From: JAOAPY01 sp038237475 | GTDB lineage: Bacteria > Acidobacteriota > Blastocatellia > Pyrinomonadales > Pyrinomonadaceae | Direction: 5' to 3' | NCBI GenBank assembly: GCA_038237475.1 | Contig: JBBRYS010000001.1 | Span: forward strand, 434,001 to 498,000 | DNA: 64,000 nucleotides | In this document: piece by piece, positions 8,845-17,260 of the stretch | Layout of the letters: every line of letters begins with the position of its first letter | Numbering within the stretch: position 1 is the stretch's first letter | Notes under the pieces: generated by a model | Told to the model about the DNA's origin: nothing | The model's database searches: none | Seen by the model: only the letters and a program-made list of their open reading frames with translations | Made by a program: the position numbers and the translations under genes

Positions 8845-9087
8845 ATGAGCAAGAAAATTCTTACAGCCATGGCAATGATGGTCACCATGGTGCTTGGCAT
8901 AGTCGTGTTCGAGAGTACTTCGTTCGCTCAGAACACTAACAGCAGTACCACCAACAATACGATGAGCGGCAGCATGAACGGCAAACACATGGCTCGCCGT
9001 CATCGCCGGCACCGCCGCGCGCGACGGCATTATCGACGCGGCAAAATGAAACATGACGGGATGAAAACCAAGAACGCTAATCAGTAA
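8845..9087 (+). CDS. Small secreted histidine/arginine-rich protein
   Basis: Eighty residues with a clear signal peptide (1-28, cleavage near SFAQN), a short N/T/S linker, and a very basic block of alternating H and R (about 48-65), then lysine and methionine. AAGGAG lies 7 bases before the ATG. After processing the mature protein would be about 50 residues, strongly cationic, with many possible metal ligands. This composition would suit binding of metal, polyphosphate, nucleic acid or polyanionic envelope polymers, but none of these is shown. A bidirectional hairpin follows at once. The gene stands alone between oppositely oriented stress genes. Confidence 0.72.
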   Translation: MSKKILTAMAMMVTMVLGIVVFESTSFAQNTNSSTTNNTMSGSMNGKHMARRHRRHRRARRHYRRGKMKHDGMKTKNANQ

Positions 9088-9092
9088 ACAAA

Positions 9093-9126
9093 GAGGCCGA
9101 ATTGGAACTAATTCCAATTCGGCCTC
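9093..9126. terminator. Bidirectional terminator hairpin between convergent genes
   Basis: A perfect 15-base stem (GAGGCCGAATTGGAA and complement) with a CTAA loop lies 6 bases after the plus-strand small secreted protein gene and 26 bases beyond the minus-strand BON gene. On the minus strand it is followed by TTTGTTTA, fitting rho-independent termination. Confidence 0.82.
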
Positions 9127-9151
9127 AACCTTGCCCCTTGCTTTAATTCGC

Positions 9152-9733
9152 TTACCGCGCTTCGCGTTCATCCCCAATGCGCAGCTGGTTGGTAACCGAG
9201 AACACTCCCGAGACACCTCGCGCCGTCATGTAAGCCACCTGCTTATCAAGGCTGCTGTCCACCACACCGGTAAGCGTCAGATGACCGCGATTGACGATAA
9301 TGTGCAGCGAGGGATTGGCCCCCAGGAAATATCGATTCAATCCTCCTGCCCGCGTTAGAGCTCGGTAGGTCCGGGAGCGAATAGAATCGTCAAATGGTGA
9401 CAGCGGTAATACTTCAATCTTATTGATTACCTGACTAACACCCTCGATGCCGGCCACGCTGCGAGCTGCGTCGCTGCGCGTGGTAGGTCGCACAACCTGA
9501 CCATGCAGCGTTACACGGCTCCCGTCGATGCTGTAGTCCAAATTATCAAAGACACCGTAGTACGGCAGCATTAATAGTTTGTGACGCACCTCTTTAGCCA
9601 AGCGAGCCTGACTAGGGGCGGCATTAGCTACGCTGCCAGCTGGCGCGGCGTAGGCATTCGGCACGGTCATAGTAAGCAACCCAAGACTCAATACCAACCC
9701 TGCGATAATTGTCCCTAAATTAATTTTCTTCAC
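9152..9733 (-). CDS. Secreted protein with two BON domains
   Basis: I take the GTG at 9733 as start: it follows AAGGATACAGAAC and gives a classical signal peptide (MKKINLGTIIAG, hydrophobic core, then NAYAAP). An upstream in-frame start would add 14 residues and spoil the signal. The 193-residue protein then has two BON domains (about 45-108, with GSRVTLHGQVVRP, and about 120-187, with RGHLTLTGVVDSS). This is the OsmY arrangement, a periplasmic chaperone-like or surface-binding stress protein. It shares the domain with the membrane-anchored protein at 2656. Family firm; substrate unknown. Confidence 0.86.
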   Translation of the reverse strand: MKKINLGTIIAGLVLSLGLLTMTVPNAYAAPAGSVANAAPSQARLAKEVRHKLLMLPYYGVFDNLDYSIDGSRVTLHGQVVRPTTRSDAARSVAGIEGVSQVINKIEVLPLSPFDDSIRSRTYRALTRAGGLNRYFLGANPSLHIIVNRGHLTLTGVVDSSLDKQVAYMTARGVSGVFSVTNQLRIGDEREAR

Positions 9734-9979
9734 GTTCTGTATCCTTTCTTTCCTTCTCAAAATAATCCTTCTCAAAAATGTTTCTAACTAATATACGAGC
9801 AGAGTCCGTTCTTGGGATGGCGGCGCTCCAAAAAAATGCATTGCACTTCTATTGCTTTTCTTTTGCCGTCACCTTTCGGAATGCTTCCTTGCACCATGAT
9901 AGACACCGGAGCCCGCATTCCGGTTACATAAAAGCCTCGATTCAGTGGGATTGAATTGGCGAGGACTCGAGCAGAGATC

Positions 9980-10957
9980 CTAATCCGGCAGAGGTTTCGC
10001 CAGCACGGTGGCAATCAATTCAGCCAAGCCCGAGTCAGAGTTGTTGTGAACGTTCTTGTAGAGCCCAGTCAGCTGCTCCAAAATTTTATTGCGCGCTTCC
10101 TGTTGCTCCGGCCTGGTGCTCAGCGCGACAGCTCGGGCATAAGCGTCAATCGCCCGCTCAGCCAAATGCATTATGCGCTTTAGCATTGCCGTCTGCTCTG
10201 GAGAAGCTTCCTTATTACCATACTGTGTGTTGTATTCAGCTGAGAGCTGTGCGAACTCTCCCTTGAGAATTGCGATTCCCATCCGATGATAGGCCGAGGG
10301 GTCGGCCTTATAAGGACTGTCAGCCTGGACTGCTATGTGAAACGCGGCGGCGGCCTCAGCCGGAGACTGATCGCGCAGCAGGTAACCCAGGGCGAAGTTC
10401 AAGAAACCGCGGGCCACTTCGAGCGAAGTGAACGGTTCTGCCGAGCTGATCTTACCGTCCTCGAGCAACTGCCTGGCTTTCTTTGCGTAGGTGACAGTCT
10501 CGCCGCCTAAACTCGGGTTACCAGCGATTGCATTGTCATAACCGGCTTCGACCAGCGTGCCGAGAACGTAGAAGTCATCCGGCTCCTGTGAAAGCAGGGT
10601 CCGTCCAATCTCAAATGTGTGAACGTAGTTTTTTGAACCATAGGCCGTGTCGATGTCGTACCGGCGGCGGACCCTTTCATATTCGGCGACAAAGCGCCGC
10701 ACTTCTTTTACGTTGGGATCGGTATCGGTGCCGAAAAGACGGAGATATTTCTTGGCGGCTTCGTAAGCCAGGCGCTGCTTAACGCTTTGCGGGACGCGCT
10801 TGAGCTCGGTGTATTGCGCGAACAAATCTTCCTTATCCGCATCACGCTGCTGTTCAGTCATATTTGGATTGCGCTGTGCAAACGCACTGCCAAGAAGACC
10901 AAAGCATAAAAGGCCGGCCACCATCGCGATGAGAGACCGTCGTATGAGTTTTCGCAT
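9980..10957 (-). CDS. Secreted alpha-helical (TPR-like) protein
   Basis: The 325-residue product has a signal peptide (1-27, ending SAFAQR). The mature part is helical with degenerate TPR-like repeats: regularly spaced A, G, Y and L around residues 110-130 (ALYxxG-like), 165-200 and 205-290. No enzyme motif is present. It lies alone between the BON gene and the small secreted protein at 11311, all on the minus strand with gaps of 200-350 bases, so each may have its own promoter. Function unknown; probably a periplasmic scaffold. Confidence 0.65.
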   Translation of the reverse strand: MRKLIRRSLIAMVAGLLCFGLLGSAFAQRNPNMTEQQRDADKEDLFAQYTELKRVPQSVKQRLAYEAAKKYLRLFGTDTDPNVKEVRRFVAEYERVRRRYDIDTAYGSKNYVHTFEIGRTLLSQEPDDFYVLGTLVEAGYDNAIAGNPSLGGETVTYAKKARQLLEDGKISSAEPFTSLEVARGFLNFALGYLLRDQSPAEAAAAFHIAVQADSPYKADPSAYHRMGIAILKGEFAQLSAEYNTQYGNKEASPEQTAMLKRIMHLAERAIDAYARAVALSTRPEQQEARNKILEQLTGLYKNVHNNSDSGLAELIATVLAKPLPD

Positions 10958-11228
10958 TTTTACTAGTCCCTTAAGTCCGAGGGGCTACGGTTTTCGTTTC
11001 CGTCTGCAAGTTGAGGATCTGATATCGATCAGCCCAGCTCCTCATTCAACAAACTGCAGAATTGATTTCTTCATTCGGATCGATACTGGAAAATGAACTT
11101 GTGGAAGCTGGTGAATAATACACCAGGGCGACGCGGATTGGGATAGGCAAGGTCAAGGCGGGCAGACCACGGCCCTGAGCTTCGTTAAAGCAACTGCCGG
11201 GTTTTTTTAGCAGATTCAAGTCCGTGAA

Positions 11229-11260
11229 AGGGACGGCTGAAGATCGACTCAGTCGTCCCT
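11229..11260 (-). terminator. Hairpin downstream of the 11311-11700 gene
   Basis: A 12-base stem (AGGGACGGCTGA with TCAGTCGTCCCT, one G-T pair) and an 8-base loop lie about 50 bases after the stop codon. On the minus strand TTTCACGG follows, so the T run is short. Probable terminator. Confidence 0.5.
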
Positions 11261-11310
11261 TCGCGGCCAGGAGAACAACTCTCACCACCAAAGCAAACTG
11301 CGGGGCATGG

Positions 11311-11700
11311 TCAGCCGTAGTTTTCGAAAATCAGCAATATCGCCAGAACGGCTGCCAGGACGCCCAGACCAATCGCAACCTTCGCACCGGTAGAAAGATT
11401 GTTTCCTTTGGCTTGCTGCACCTGCGCGTACTGGACCCGCGTTGAGGCTCCTGTTTTGGAATCCACTACCACAAAATGGTCGTCGTTGGCTTCGCTGACA
11501 TATCCCTTCAGCTTTGTCTGGTCCTTAAGCTTTAGCTGAACTCCTGCCTGTTCGCCGGTACCTAACTGAGTGATTCCGGTTTTGATCTTTTCTGTTTGAC
11601 GTGTCTGCTTTTCAACCTTCGATTCAGCATTGGCGGACGGGGCTCCAAGGCAGAGCGCGATAATCACAATCAACGCGAGCGAGATAGCTGTCTTGAACAT
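11311..11700 (-). CDS. Small secreted/membrane protein with Sm-like domain
   Basis: The ATG at 11700 is preferred because GGAGGAAAAT directly precedes it; a start four codons upstream lacks this. The 129-residue product has a signal peptide (to about SANAES), a small beta-rich domain (about 50-95: GVQLKLKDQTKLKGYVSEA then FVVVDSKTGASTRVQYAQV) that reads like an Sm/Lsm-type barrel, and a C-terminal membrane span (about 104-123) followed by ENYG. The same beta pattern, KLKDGSVIHGQVV, occurs at the N-terminus of the secreted protein at 34626. Such exported Sm-like proteins are common in Acidobacteriota. No function is established. Confidence 0.68.
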   Translation of the reverse strand: MFKTAISLALIVIIALCLGAPSANAESKVEKQTRQTEKIKTGITQLGTGEQAGVQLKLKDQTKLKGYVSEANDDHFVVVDSKTGASTRVQYAQVQQAKGNNLSTGAKVAIGLGVLAAVLAILLIFENYG

Positions 11701-11886
11701 ATTTTCCTCCAAAAGGATACAGAATGGGCGCTTCAGCGACAGAGAAAAAGCAACCCGCTGGCCTCTCGAAAAGCCAGCATATCCGACCTGGCGACGGAGG
11801 AAAGTACCATCGGGCCGCGCTAAAAAGTCGACAGGTGCAGGAAAATTATTTACCTCGGCAGGCTTAGAAGCTGCCAGCGAAAAGGC

Positions 11887-12903
11887 TCATCTGCGAGCGG
11901 CTGGGATTTGTTTGAAGTCACACTGCCGCGGTTTCTTGTCAAAGCGCCAGCGCAGGAACCGCGTGCCGTGCCGGAAGCGGCCGCCCGAGAAATGATCGTA
12001 TTGGACTTCGGCCACCAACTTTGTCGCGAGCGGTTCCCATTCGGCAGAGCGACTGGTGCTCCAACGGCTTGGGCCACCCGGAGCGTTACCCGTAAACCCC
12101 GGAGGCTTGACGAGCGGCTGGAGAATGATTGTTAACTCTTTCTTGTCGGCTTCGCTAAAGCTCGAAGTAAAACCAACGTGATGCAGCAAGCCGTCATCGT
12201 CGTATAAGCCCAGCAGCAGCGAGCCGACAACTTTGCCTTTCGACGCATAGCGAAATCCACCGATCACGCAATCTGCGGTGCGCATGCGCTTAATCTTCTG
12301 CATGGCCGTGCGTTCACCTGAGGCATAAGGCAGATCGAGACGTTTGGCAATCACACCGTCAAATCCTACACGCGCCGAGTCAAGCCACTTTTGCGCTGTC
12401 GTCAGTGCGAGCGTGCGTGGTGAGAGTTCTAGTCTGTCCTTTTCCTTAAAGTATTCCCTGACGAATTTTTCCAGCTCGCCGCGGCGCTGCTTGAGCGGCT
12501 GATCTGCAAGCGACTCTCCTTGTGCGTTTACCAGCAGATCAAAAACCAGCAAGCGGGCCGGAGTCTCCAGCGACAATTTGTTCACGCGGCTGGCCGCAGG
12601 GTGAATCCGCTGCAGCAGATCGTCAAACGACGAACCACCCTTGATGGGAATTATTATTTCACCATCGAGCACGAACTGCTTCGCCTCAAGCTGCAACAAT
12701 GCCTGGACGAGCTCAGGAAAGTAGCGCGTTAAGGACTGGCCCGACTTTGACTGCAGCTCAAGCTTAGCTTGATCGCGAAACGCCAGACAGCGAAAGCCGT
12801 CCCACTTCGGCTCATATTGCCATTCTGCGCCGGCGGGAATCTTGTCGACGAGCAGTGCCTCCATCGGCAGGTAAGGCTGCTTTATGGGGAGTTGTTTCGG
12901 CAT
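11887..12903 (-). CDS. ATP-dependent DNA ligase (LigC/LigD-type)
   Basis: The 338-residue protein contains the nucleotidyltransferase motif KWDGFR with adenylated lysine K33, VLDGEI (motif III region), FDLL, GFDGVIAKR (motif IV) and MQKIKRMRTADCVIGG (motif V). An OB-fold follows (about 215-330). This is the stand-alone ligase module of the LigD family (LigC), which seals nicks and can take part in end joining and base-excision repair. No Ku, polymerase or phosphoesterase domain is present in the protein or nearby. Topoisomerase IB follows upstream (13057) on the same strand with a 150-base gap. The enzyme class is secure; the repair pathway is inferred. Confidence 0.93.
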   Translation of the reverse strand: MPKQLPIKQPYLPMEALLVDKIPAGAEWQYEPKWDGFRCLAFRDQAKLELQSKSGQSLTRYFPELVQALLQLEAKQFVLDGEIIIPIKGGSSFDDLLQRIHPAASRVNKLSLETPARLLVFDLLVNAQGESLADQPLKQRRGELEKFVREYFKEKDRLELSPRTLALTTAQKWLDSARVGFDGVIAKRLDLPYASGERTAMQKIKRMRTADCVIGGFRYASKGKVVGSLLLGLYDDDGLLHHVGFTSSFSEADKKELTIILQPLVKPPGFTGNAPGGPSRWSTSRSAEWEPLATKLVAEVQYDHFSGGRFRHGTRFLRWRFDKKPRQCDFKQIPAARR

Positions 12904-13056
12904 CGTTTTCAGGGTCGCATTTTAGAAACACTTACCTCTCTCAAAAAGTCTAACGAGAGAGTTCGTTGGGTCTCCGCTGCTCAATGGTTAATGAGAAATG
13001 GCAGATGGAGATTGAGAATGAACCACTCTACGCTAATGAATTCCCGCCGCTCTCTA

Positions 13057-14073
13057 CTATTTATTTTTTTCCTTCAACAACCGCAAGAGCGCTCGTTCTG
13101 CCTTGTGCATTTGTTTTCCCTTGTGATTGACCAGGTCCTCAACCGTTCTGAAATAGTTTCCTACGACTTTACCGCGTTCAAACTTATCAAGCACCACGGG
13201 GGATATATACGCTGAGCGACAAACCGCAGGTGTATTACCCAGAACTTCGGCTGTCTCCTTGATCGCCTCGACCACCCTGCGCTTCCGAGCGGTTTTGTTT
13301 TCAGGCAAGTCCGCCTCCGCCCGTGCCAGGGCGCAGGCGCAAACCAGTGTGCCCGCCCAGGTGCGAAAATCCTTGGCACTGAAACTGGTCCCCATCACTT
13401 CCTTAATGTAGCTGTTAATTTGCGGCCGCGTCACTTTAACGTATTTGTCGTCGCCGTTCCGATATTTAAACACTTCCCAACCGGGCACGCGCAACAGCTC
13501 ACGCAGCACGTTCGCTACCTGGCGATCTTTCAATTCCCGATGTTGCTCAACTCCGCTCTTACCGCGAAAATTGAATTCAATTAAATCTCCCCGCAGCCGC
13601 ACATGACGCGTCCTCAGAGTCGCCAGCCCATAGCTGCCGTTCTCATTGGCATAAACCTGACTGCCCGGCCGCATAAAGCAGGTCGAGAGAATCCGCAAGA
13701 CAGAAGACATCACGCGCTCGCGGCCCAGGTCCGGGCGCCGCAAGTCGCGCGCAACGGCCTTGCGCATCTCCGGCAGGGCCCGTGAAAACTTCAGCAGCCG
13801 CTCAAACTTTTTCTGCTCGCGCCGCTTGACCTGTTTTTCGTGATACAGATATTGCCAGCGTCCGGCGGCATCCATTCCCACGGCCTGGATTGCGCCGCCC
13901 ACAGCTGGATTGATGGCGACATTGGTCCAGGCAGGCGGAATCCGCAGTGCCTCGATCCGTTTCAGATCAGCAGCCGTTACCTTTCTGTTATCGGCATGCT
14001 TAAAACGGAAGCCGCTTTTTGGCGTTCCCAAACGACGGATTCCGTTCTTCTGGAGTTGCTCAAGTCGAGTCAT
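13057..14073 (-). CDS. DNA topoisomerase IB (poxvirus type)
   Basis: This 338-residue enzyme starts with the short N-terminal clamp domain (LRIPPAWTNVAINP, then a GRWQYLYHEK stretch) and continues with the tyrosine-recombinase-like catalytic domain. Visible active-site elements include ENGSYGLATLRTRHV, FRGKSG with the catalytic lysine, KDFRTWAGT with the catalytic arginine, and CRSAYISP, whose tyrosine (about residue 289) makes the 3'-phosphotyrosyl link. The enzyme relaxes supercoils of either sign without ATP. Bacterial members are scattered and typical of stress-tolerant soil bacteria. The nearby ligase and PolX genes suggest a DNA-maintenance cluster. Confidence 0.94.
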   Translation of the reverse strand: MTRLEQLQKNGIRRLGTPKSGFRFKHADNRKVTAADLKRIEALRIPPAWTNVAINPAVGGAIQAVGMDAAGRWQYLYHEKQVKRREQKKFERLLKFSRALPEMRKAVARDLRRPDLGRERVMSSVLRILSTCFMRPGSQVYANENGSYGLATLRTRHVRLRGDLIEFNFRGKSGVEQHRELKDRQVANVLRELLRVPGWEVFKYRNGDDKYVKVTRPQINSYIKEVMGTSFSAKDFRTWAGTLVCACALARAEADLPENKTARKRRVVEAIKETAEVLGNTPAVCRSAYISPVVLDKFERGKVVGNYFRTVEDLVNHKGKQMHKAERALLRLLKEKNK

Positions 14074-14140
14074 GGTTATTTCTCAGAGTCGCCTACTGCA
14101 GTGATGAATTCATTGGAACCAGATGACCTTGTGCCAGGGA

Positions 14141-15235
14141 TTATCTGGCGTCGGATTTCGGGAACGTCGTGCGCTGCGGCTCAGCATTCAAACGCGCCAG
14201 CATTTTCTTAATTAGACGCGTCTTGATACGGCCCGCTTCGCGCGGCGGCACCAGGTAGCGCACGATGGCCTGCAGCCAGGTATTCTCGCTCACACGAAAG
14301 ATCACATTCGGCCGTTCGTTAACCTGCAACTCATCGACCGGTGTATTCCCCAGCAGGTCCTTGAAGACGCCCACTCGTTCAATCATGGCCTCGCCTAATT
14401 CCTCCTGCGCGGCTGCTTGCATCGTTTGGGCCACGAAGTCGAGATCGCTTTCGTAGGCTACGTTGAACCGGATTTCGTTCCAGATGTAAGGGAACAGTGG
14501 CCAACTGTAGTTGTAGACCGCAGAGCTGAGGACTGCGGCGTTTGGAAACTTGATGACGCGGCCACTGGGATGATCGGTGGAAAGAAAGTCTCCCCCAAAC
14601 TCCCACAACGTCGTATCGAGATAGCCCACGTCGATCACGTCCCCGGTGGCGTCTCCGATCTTGATCCGGTCATCGAGGCGATAGGGAGTGCGCACAAGGA
14701 TGTAGATCCACCCGATGAAACTCGTGAAGGTATTCTGCAGGGCAAGGCCCGCGATGATAGATAAGACACCGAGCGAGACGACTGCCGTGTACCAGTTGAC
14801 GAACAGTACCGAGATGACGATCACGACGACAACCAGCGTGGCTAACAATTTCAACACTCGGCGCAGGTTGTACTCGGAAACCGAGTCATGCACGCGACCG
14901 ATCAGATACTCGTCAATGCTTTTGACGACCATCACTACGGTCGCGATCAGAATGGCCCCCAGCACGGCGCGAGGAAGCAAAGTGCCGTCGCGAAGGACGT
15001 AGTGTTTGAGCAGAAAATACAGGCCGGTCAGAATCACAACCACGATTAGATATATTCCGACGAACCTCTTTTGTTTTTTCTCTTCCCTGGGCTCTGTTTG
15101 TGTCTGGCTGGAAGTTAGTTTCAGTGCCTTTTGGATATCGCTCTGTTGCTTGAGTTCAGCCACCTCCGCTGCGCGCTCCTGAGGCGAAGAATGGGCCGCC
15201 CCTTTAGCGACGGTTGTGACAGTGGAGTTGGGCAT
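14141..15235 (-). CDS. MscS-family mechanosensitive channel
   Basis: The 364-residue protein has a hydrophilic N-terminus (1-55), three to four membrane spans (about 57-76, 88-104, 128-147 and the pore helix about 150-175 with SLGVLSIIAGLALQNTF), and the cytoplasmic beta domain (RLDDRIKIGDATGDVIDVGYLDT, then PNAAVLSS) followed by an alpha/beta portal domain. The pore helix has the glycine/alanine packing of MscS. The channel releases osmolytes on hypo-osmotic shock. It lies between topoisomerase IB and the PolX homologue, and the osmoregulatory cyclic glucan synthase is encoded a few kilobases away. Family firm. Confidence 0.92.
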   Translation of the reverse strand: MPNSTVTTVAKGAAHSSPQERAAEVAELKQQSDIQKALKLTSSQTQTEPREEKKQKRFVGIYLIVVVILTGLYFLLKHYVLRDGTLLPRAVLGAILIATVVMVVKSIDEYLIGRVHDSVSEYNLRRVLKLLATLVVVVIVISVLFVNWYTAVVSLGVLSIIAGLALQNTFTSFIGWIYILVRTPYRLDDRIKIGDATGDVIDVGYLDTTLWEFGGDFLSTDHPSGRVIKFPNAAVLSSAVYNYSWPLFPYIWNEIRFNVAYESDLDFVAQTMQAAAQEELGEAMIERVGVFKDLLGNTPVDELQVNERPNVIFRVSENTWLQAIVRYLVPPREAGRIKTRLIKKMLARLNAEPQRTTFPKSDAR

Positions 15236-15408
15236 TAACCCTTAGGCCACAGCAAACGGCGGGCAACATTAAAGTCTTGTTTTTTAGCAAGAACTTGGCG
15301 CCTGCTGACTCATTAGGGAACGTCGCCGAGAATTGTTTGTACGGATAGCGGGCAATCCCAGGCTCAGCGGTTCGACGCGTTGTGAACTGAGTTAGGTGGG
15401 GCCCACTT

Positions 15409-17163
15409 TCAGGCGGGTGACACACGCTTGCGGAATGCACTCACACCCAGAGTATTGAGAACTTCCCCTTTTCTAATCCCGGCACGCCGCGCGAGCCCAA
15501 TCCCGAAGGGTAGGTTTTGCAGATCAGTGATCGAGTGAGCGTCGGTTGAGACCACAAACTTGATTCCGCGAGTGCGAGCGGCCTTGAGCCAGCGGGGTTC
15601 GAGATCGAGCCGGTGCGGATCGCCATTGATCTCTATCGCCGCGCGCGACTCGGCGATGACATCCAGAATCTCTTCGACTCGACAGGCTATAGGTGGCCGT
15701 CTTTGTACGAGCCGGCCCAGCGGATGGCCCCAGATCTTGAACAGTGGATTCTTCATTGCCCGTACGACGCGTCGCGTCATGTTGGCCTCGTCCAGCTTGT
15801 AGCGATTGTGAATACTGGCGATGATGACATCGAACTGTTCCAGGATGCGATCGGGATAATCCAACGCGCCCTCTTTCAAAATATCCGACTCAGTTCCCCG
15901 CAGCAGCTTCACTTTTACGGTTTCCTGCACTTCACTGATCTCATCCCACTGTCGCATTAGGCGGTCGACCTTGACGCCGTTCGCGTAAAACGCCGTCGGC
16001 GAATGATCAGTGATGGTGAGGTACTTCATGCCCATTGCTTCCGCTGCCTGGGCCATCTCGGCGACCGTGTTACGGCCATCTGAATAAGTGGTATGGCAAT
16101 GGACCATGCCCTTGATATCGTCGATCCTCAGGAGGTCACTGGGAAGTTTGCCAGCCTGGGCCCGTTCTATCTCGCCGTCATTCTCGCGCAGCTCCGGCGG
16201 GATAAATTGCATCTCGAGCTGGCGGAACAGGTCTGTTTCGTTCTGCAGAACAACCTCACTACGAGGCGACGCAGTGAGTTTGCTTTTGCGACGGGTCGCA
16301 GTCCCACGAAGCAGCGCCCGGCTTGTTAGCTCCAGACCCTTTTCCGCCGCCACCGTCTGCATTCTCTCAACATAGGCTCGCGCTCCAGTCTCGTAATGCA
16401 GAGCGGCCGCGTACTGGCGCGGCAACACAGCCGTGAGGACCACACGGGTATCGTCGGCCAACGTAACGCTGCAGCTCGACTCGGTTTGCTCCTCGATTGA
16501 AGCAATCGATGGCAGGGTCAGGAAATGCTCGATGACGCGAGTTGGTGAGCGTTTAGCGCTCCCGACTATCCGCACCGTACCCACGGTTTCCTTCCAGCGG
16601 CGGATCGCTCCGGCAAGTTCGATGTCGCGCACTTCGCTGCATGATTCCATGTGCTCAAGAATGCGTCTTCCCAGACGTCCGGCGTGCAGCAGCAGGATGC
16701 GGACGCCACGATTCTCATAACGCTTGATCGCGGTCAGCAGTTGCTCTTCGGATTTGGCGCCAAAACCAGTAACCTCTCGAATACGATGTGACTCAAGAGC
16801 AGTCTTCAGGTCCGCAAGACTGGTTATACCAAGTGCATCGTGCAGCTTCTCGATCTTTTTCAAGCTGAGGATTCGGGAAAGCTCAATGACGCCTGGTGGC
16901 AATTCGGCGCGCAGACGTTCGAGATAAGTTGACTTACCGGTAGCGAGGATCTCTTTAACCTGGGCAGCGAGTGCTGCGCCAATGCCCTTGATTTGCGTCA
17001 GCCGATCAGTCCGCGCCAGTTGGGCCAGATCGCCTGGGAAGTCAGCCAGCGATCTTGAGGCGTTGCGATAAGCGCGAGCCCGAAAAATATCAACGCCTCT
17101 TGCTTCGAGCAAGAGACCGATTTCCTGAAAGATTGCTGCGACCGCGAGCTTGTCAGTTTTCAT
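15409..17163 (-). CDS. PolX-like protein: eroded polymerase domain fused to PHP domain
   Basis: I place the start at the ATG at 17163, where family members begin (KTDKLAVAAIFQEIG); the open frame reaches 26 codons further up. From the N-terminus: the helix-hairpin-helix 8-kDa domain (about 1-85, with IKGIGAALAAQVKEI), fingers and palm of a family X polymerase (about 85-310), and a PHP domain (about 345-580). The palm keeps AGAIRRWKETVG, but the aspartates that bind the metals are lost: the DxD site reads TVR and the third aspartate position reads VVLT. The PHP metal ligands are intact (VHCHTTYSDG, ITDHS, SIHN, GDPHR, STDAHS). It may therefore act as a nuclease or AP-endonuclease rather than a polymerase. 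Full-length PolX is about 570 residues, so no domain is missing. Confidence 0.85.
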   Translation of the reverse strand: MKTDKLAVAAIFQEIGLLLEARGVDIFRARAYRNASRSLADFPGDLAQLARTDRLTQIKGIGAALAAQVKEILATGKSTYLERLRAELPPGVIELSRILSLKKIEKLHDALGITSLADLKTALESHRIREVTGFGAKSEEQLLTAIKRYENRGVRILLLHAGRLGRRILEHMESCSEVRDIELAGAIRRWKETVGTVRIVGSAKRSPTRVIEHFLTLPSIASIEEQTESSCSVTLADDTRVVLTAVLPRQYAAALHYETGARAYVERMQTVAAEKGLELTSRALLRGTATRRKSKLTASPRSEVVLQNETDLFRQLEMQFIPPELRENDGEIERAQAGKLPSDLLRIDDIKGMVHCHTTYSDGRNTVAEMAQAAEAMGMKYLTITDHSPTAFYANGVKVDRLMRQWDEISEVQETVKVKLLRGTESDILKEGALDYPDRILEQFDVIIASIHNRYKLDEANMTRRVVRAMKNPLFKIWGHPLGRLVQRRPPIACRVEEILDVIAESRAAIEINGDPHRLDLEPRWLKAARTRGIKFVVSTDAHSITDLQNLPFGIGLARRAGIRKGEVLNTLGVSAFRKRVSPA

Positions 17164-17260
17164 TCTTTCGAGGGACCATGCGCTGCCACAGTGCTGGCTA
17201 GCCCGATGAATTTTGAGACCGACAGGTCCTGCTAATAACACCCACTGCCGCAGTCCGAGG

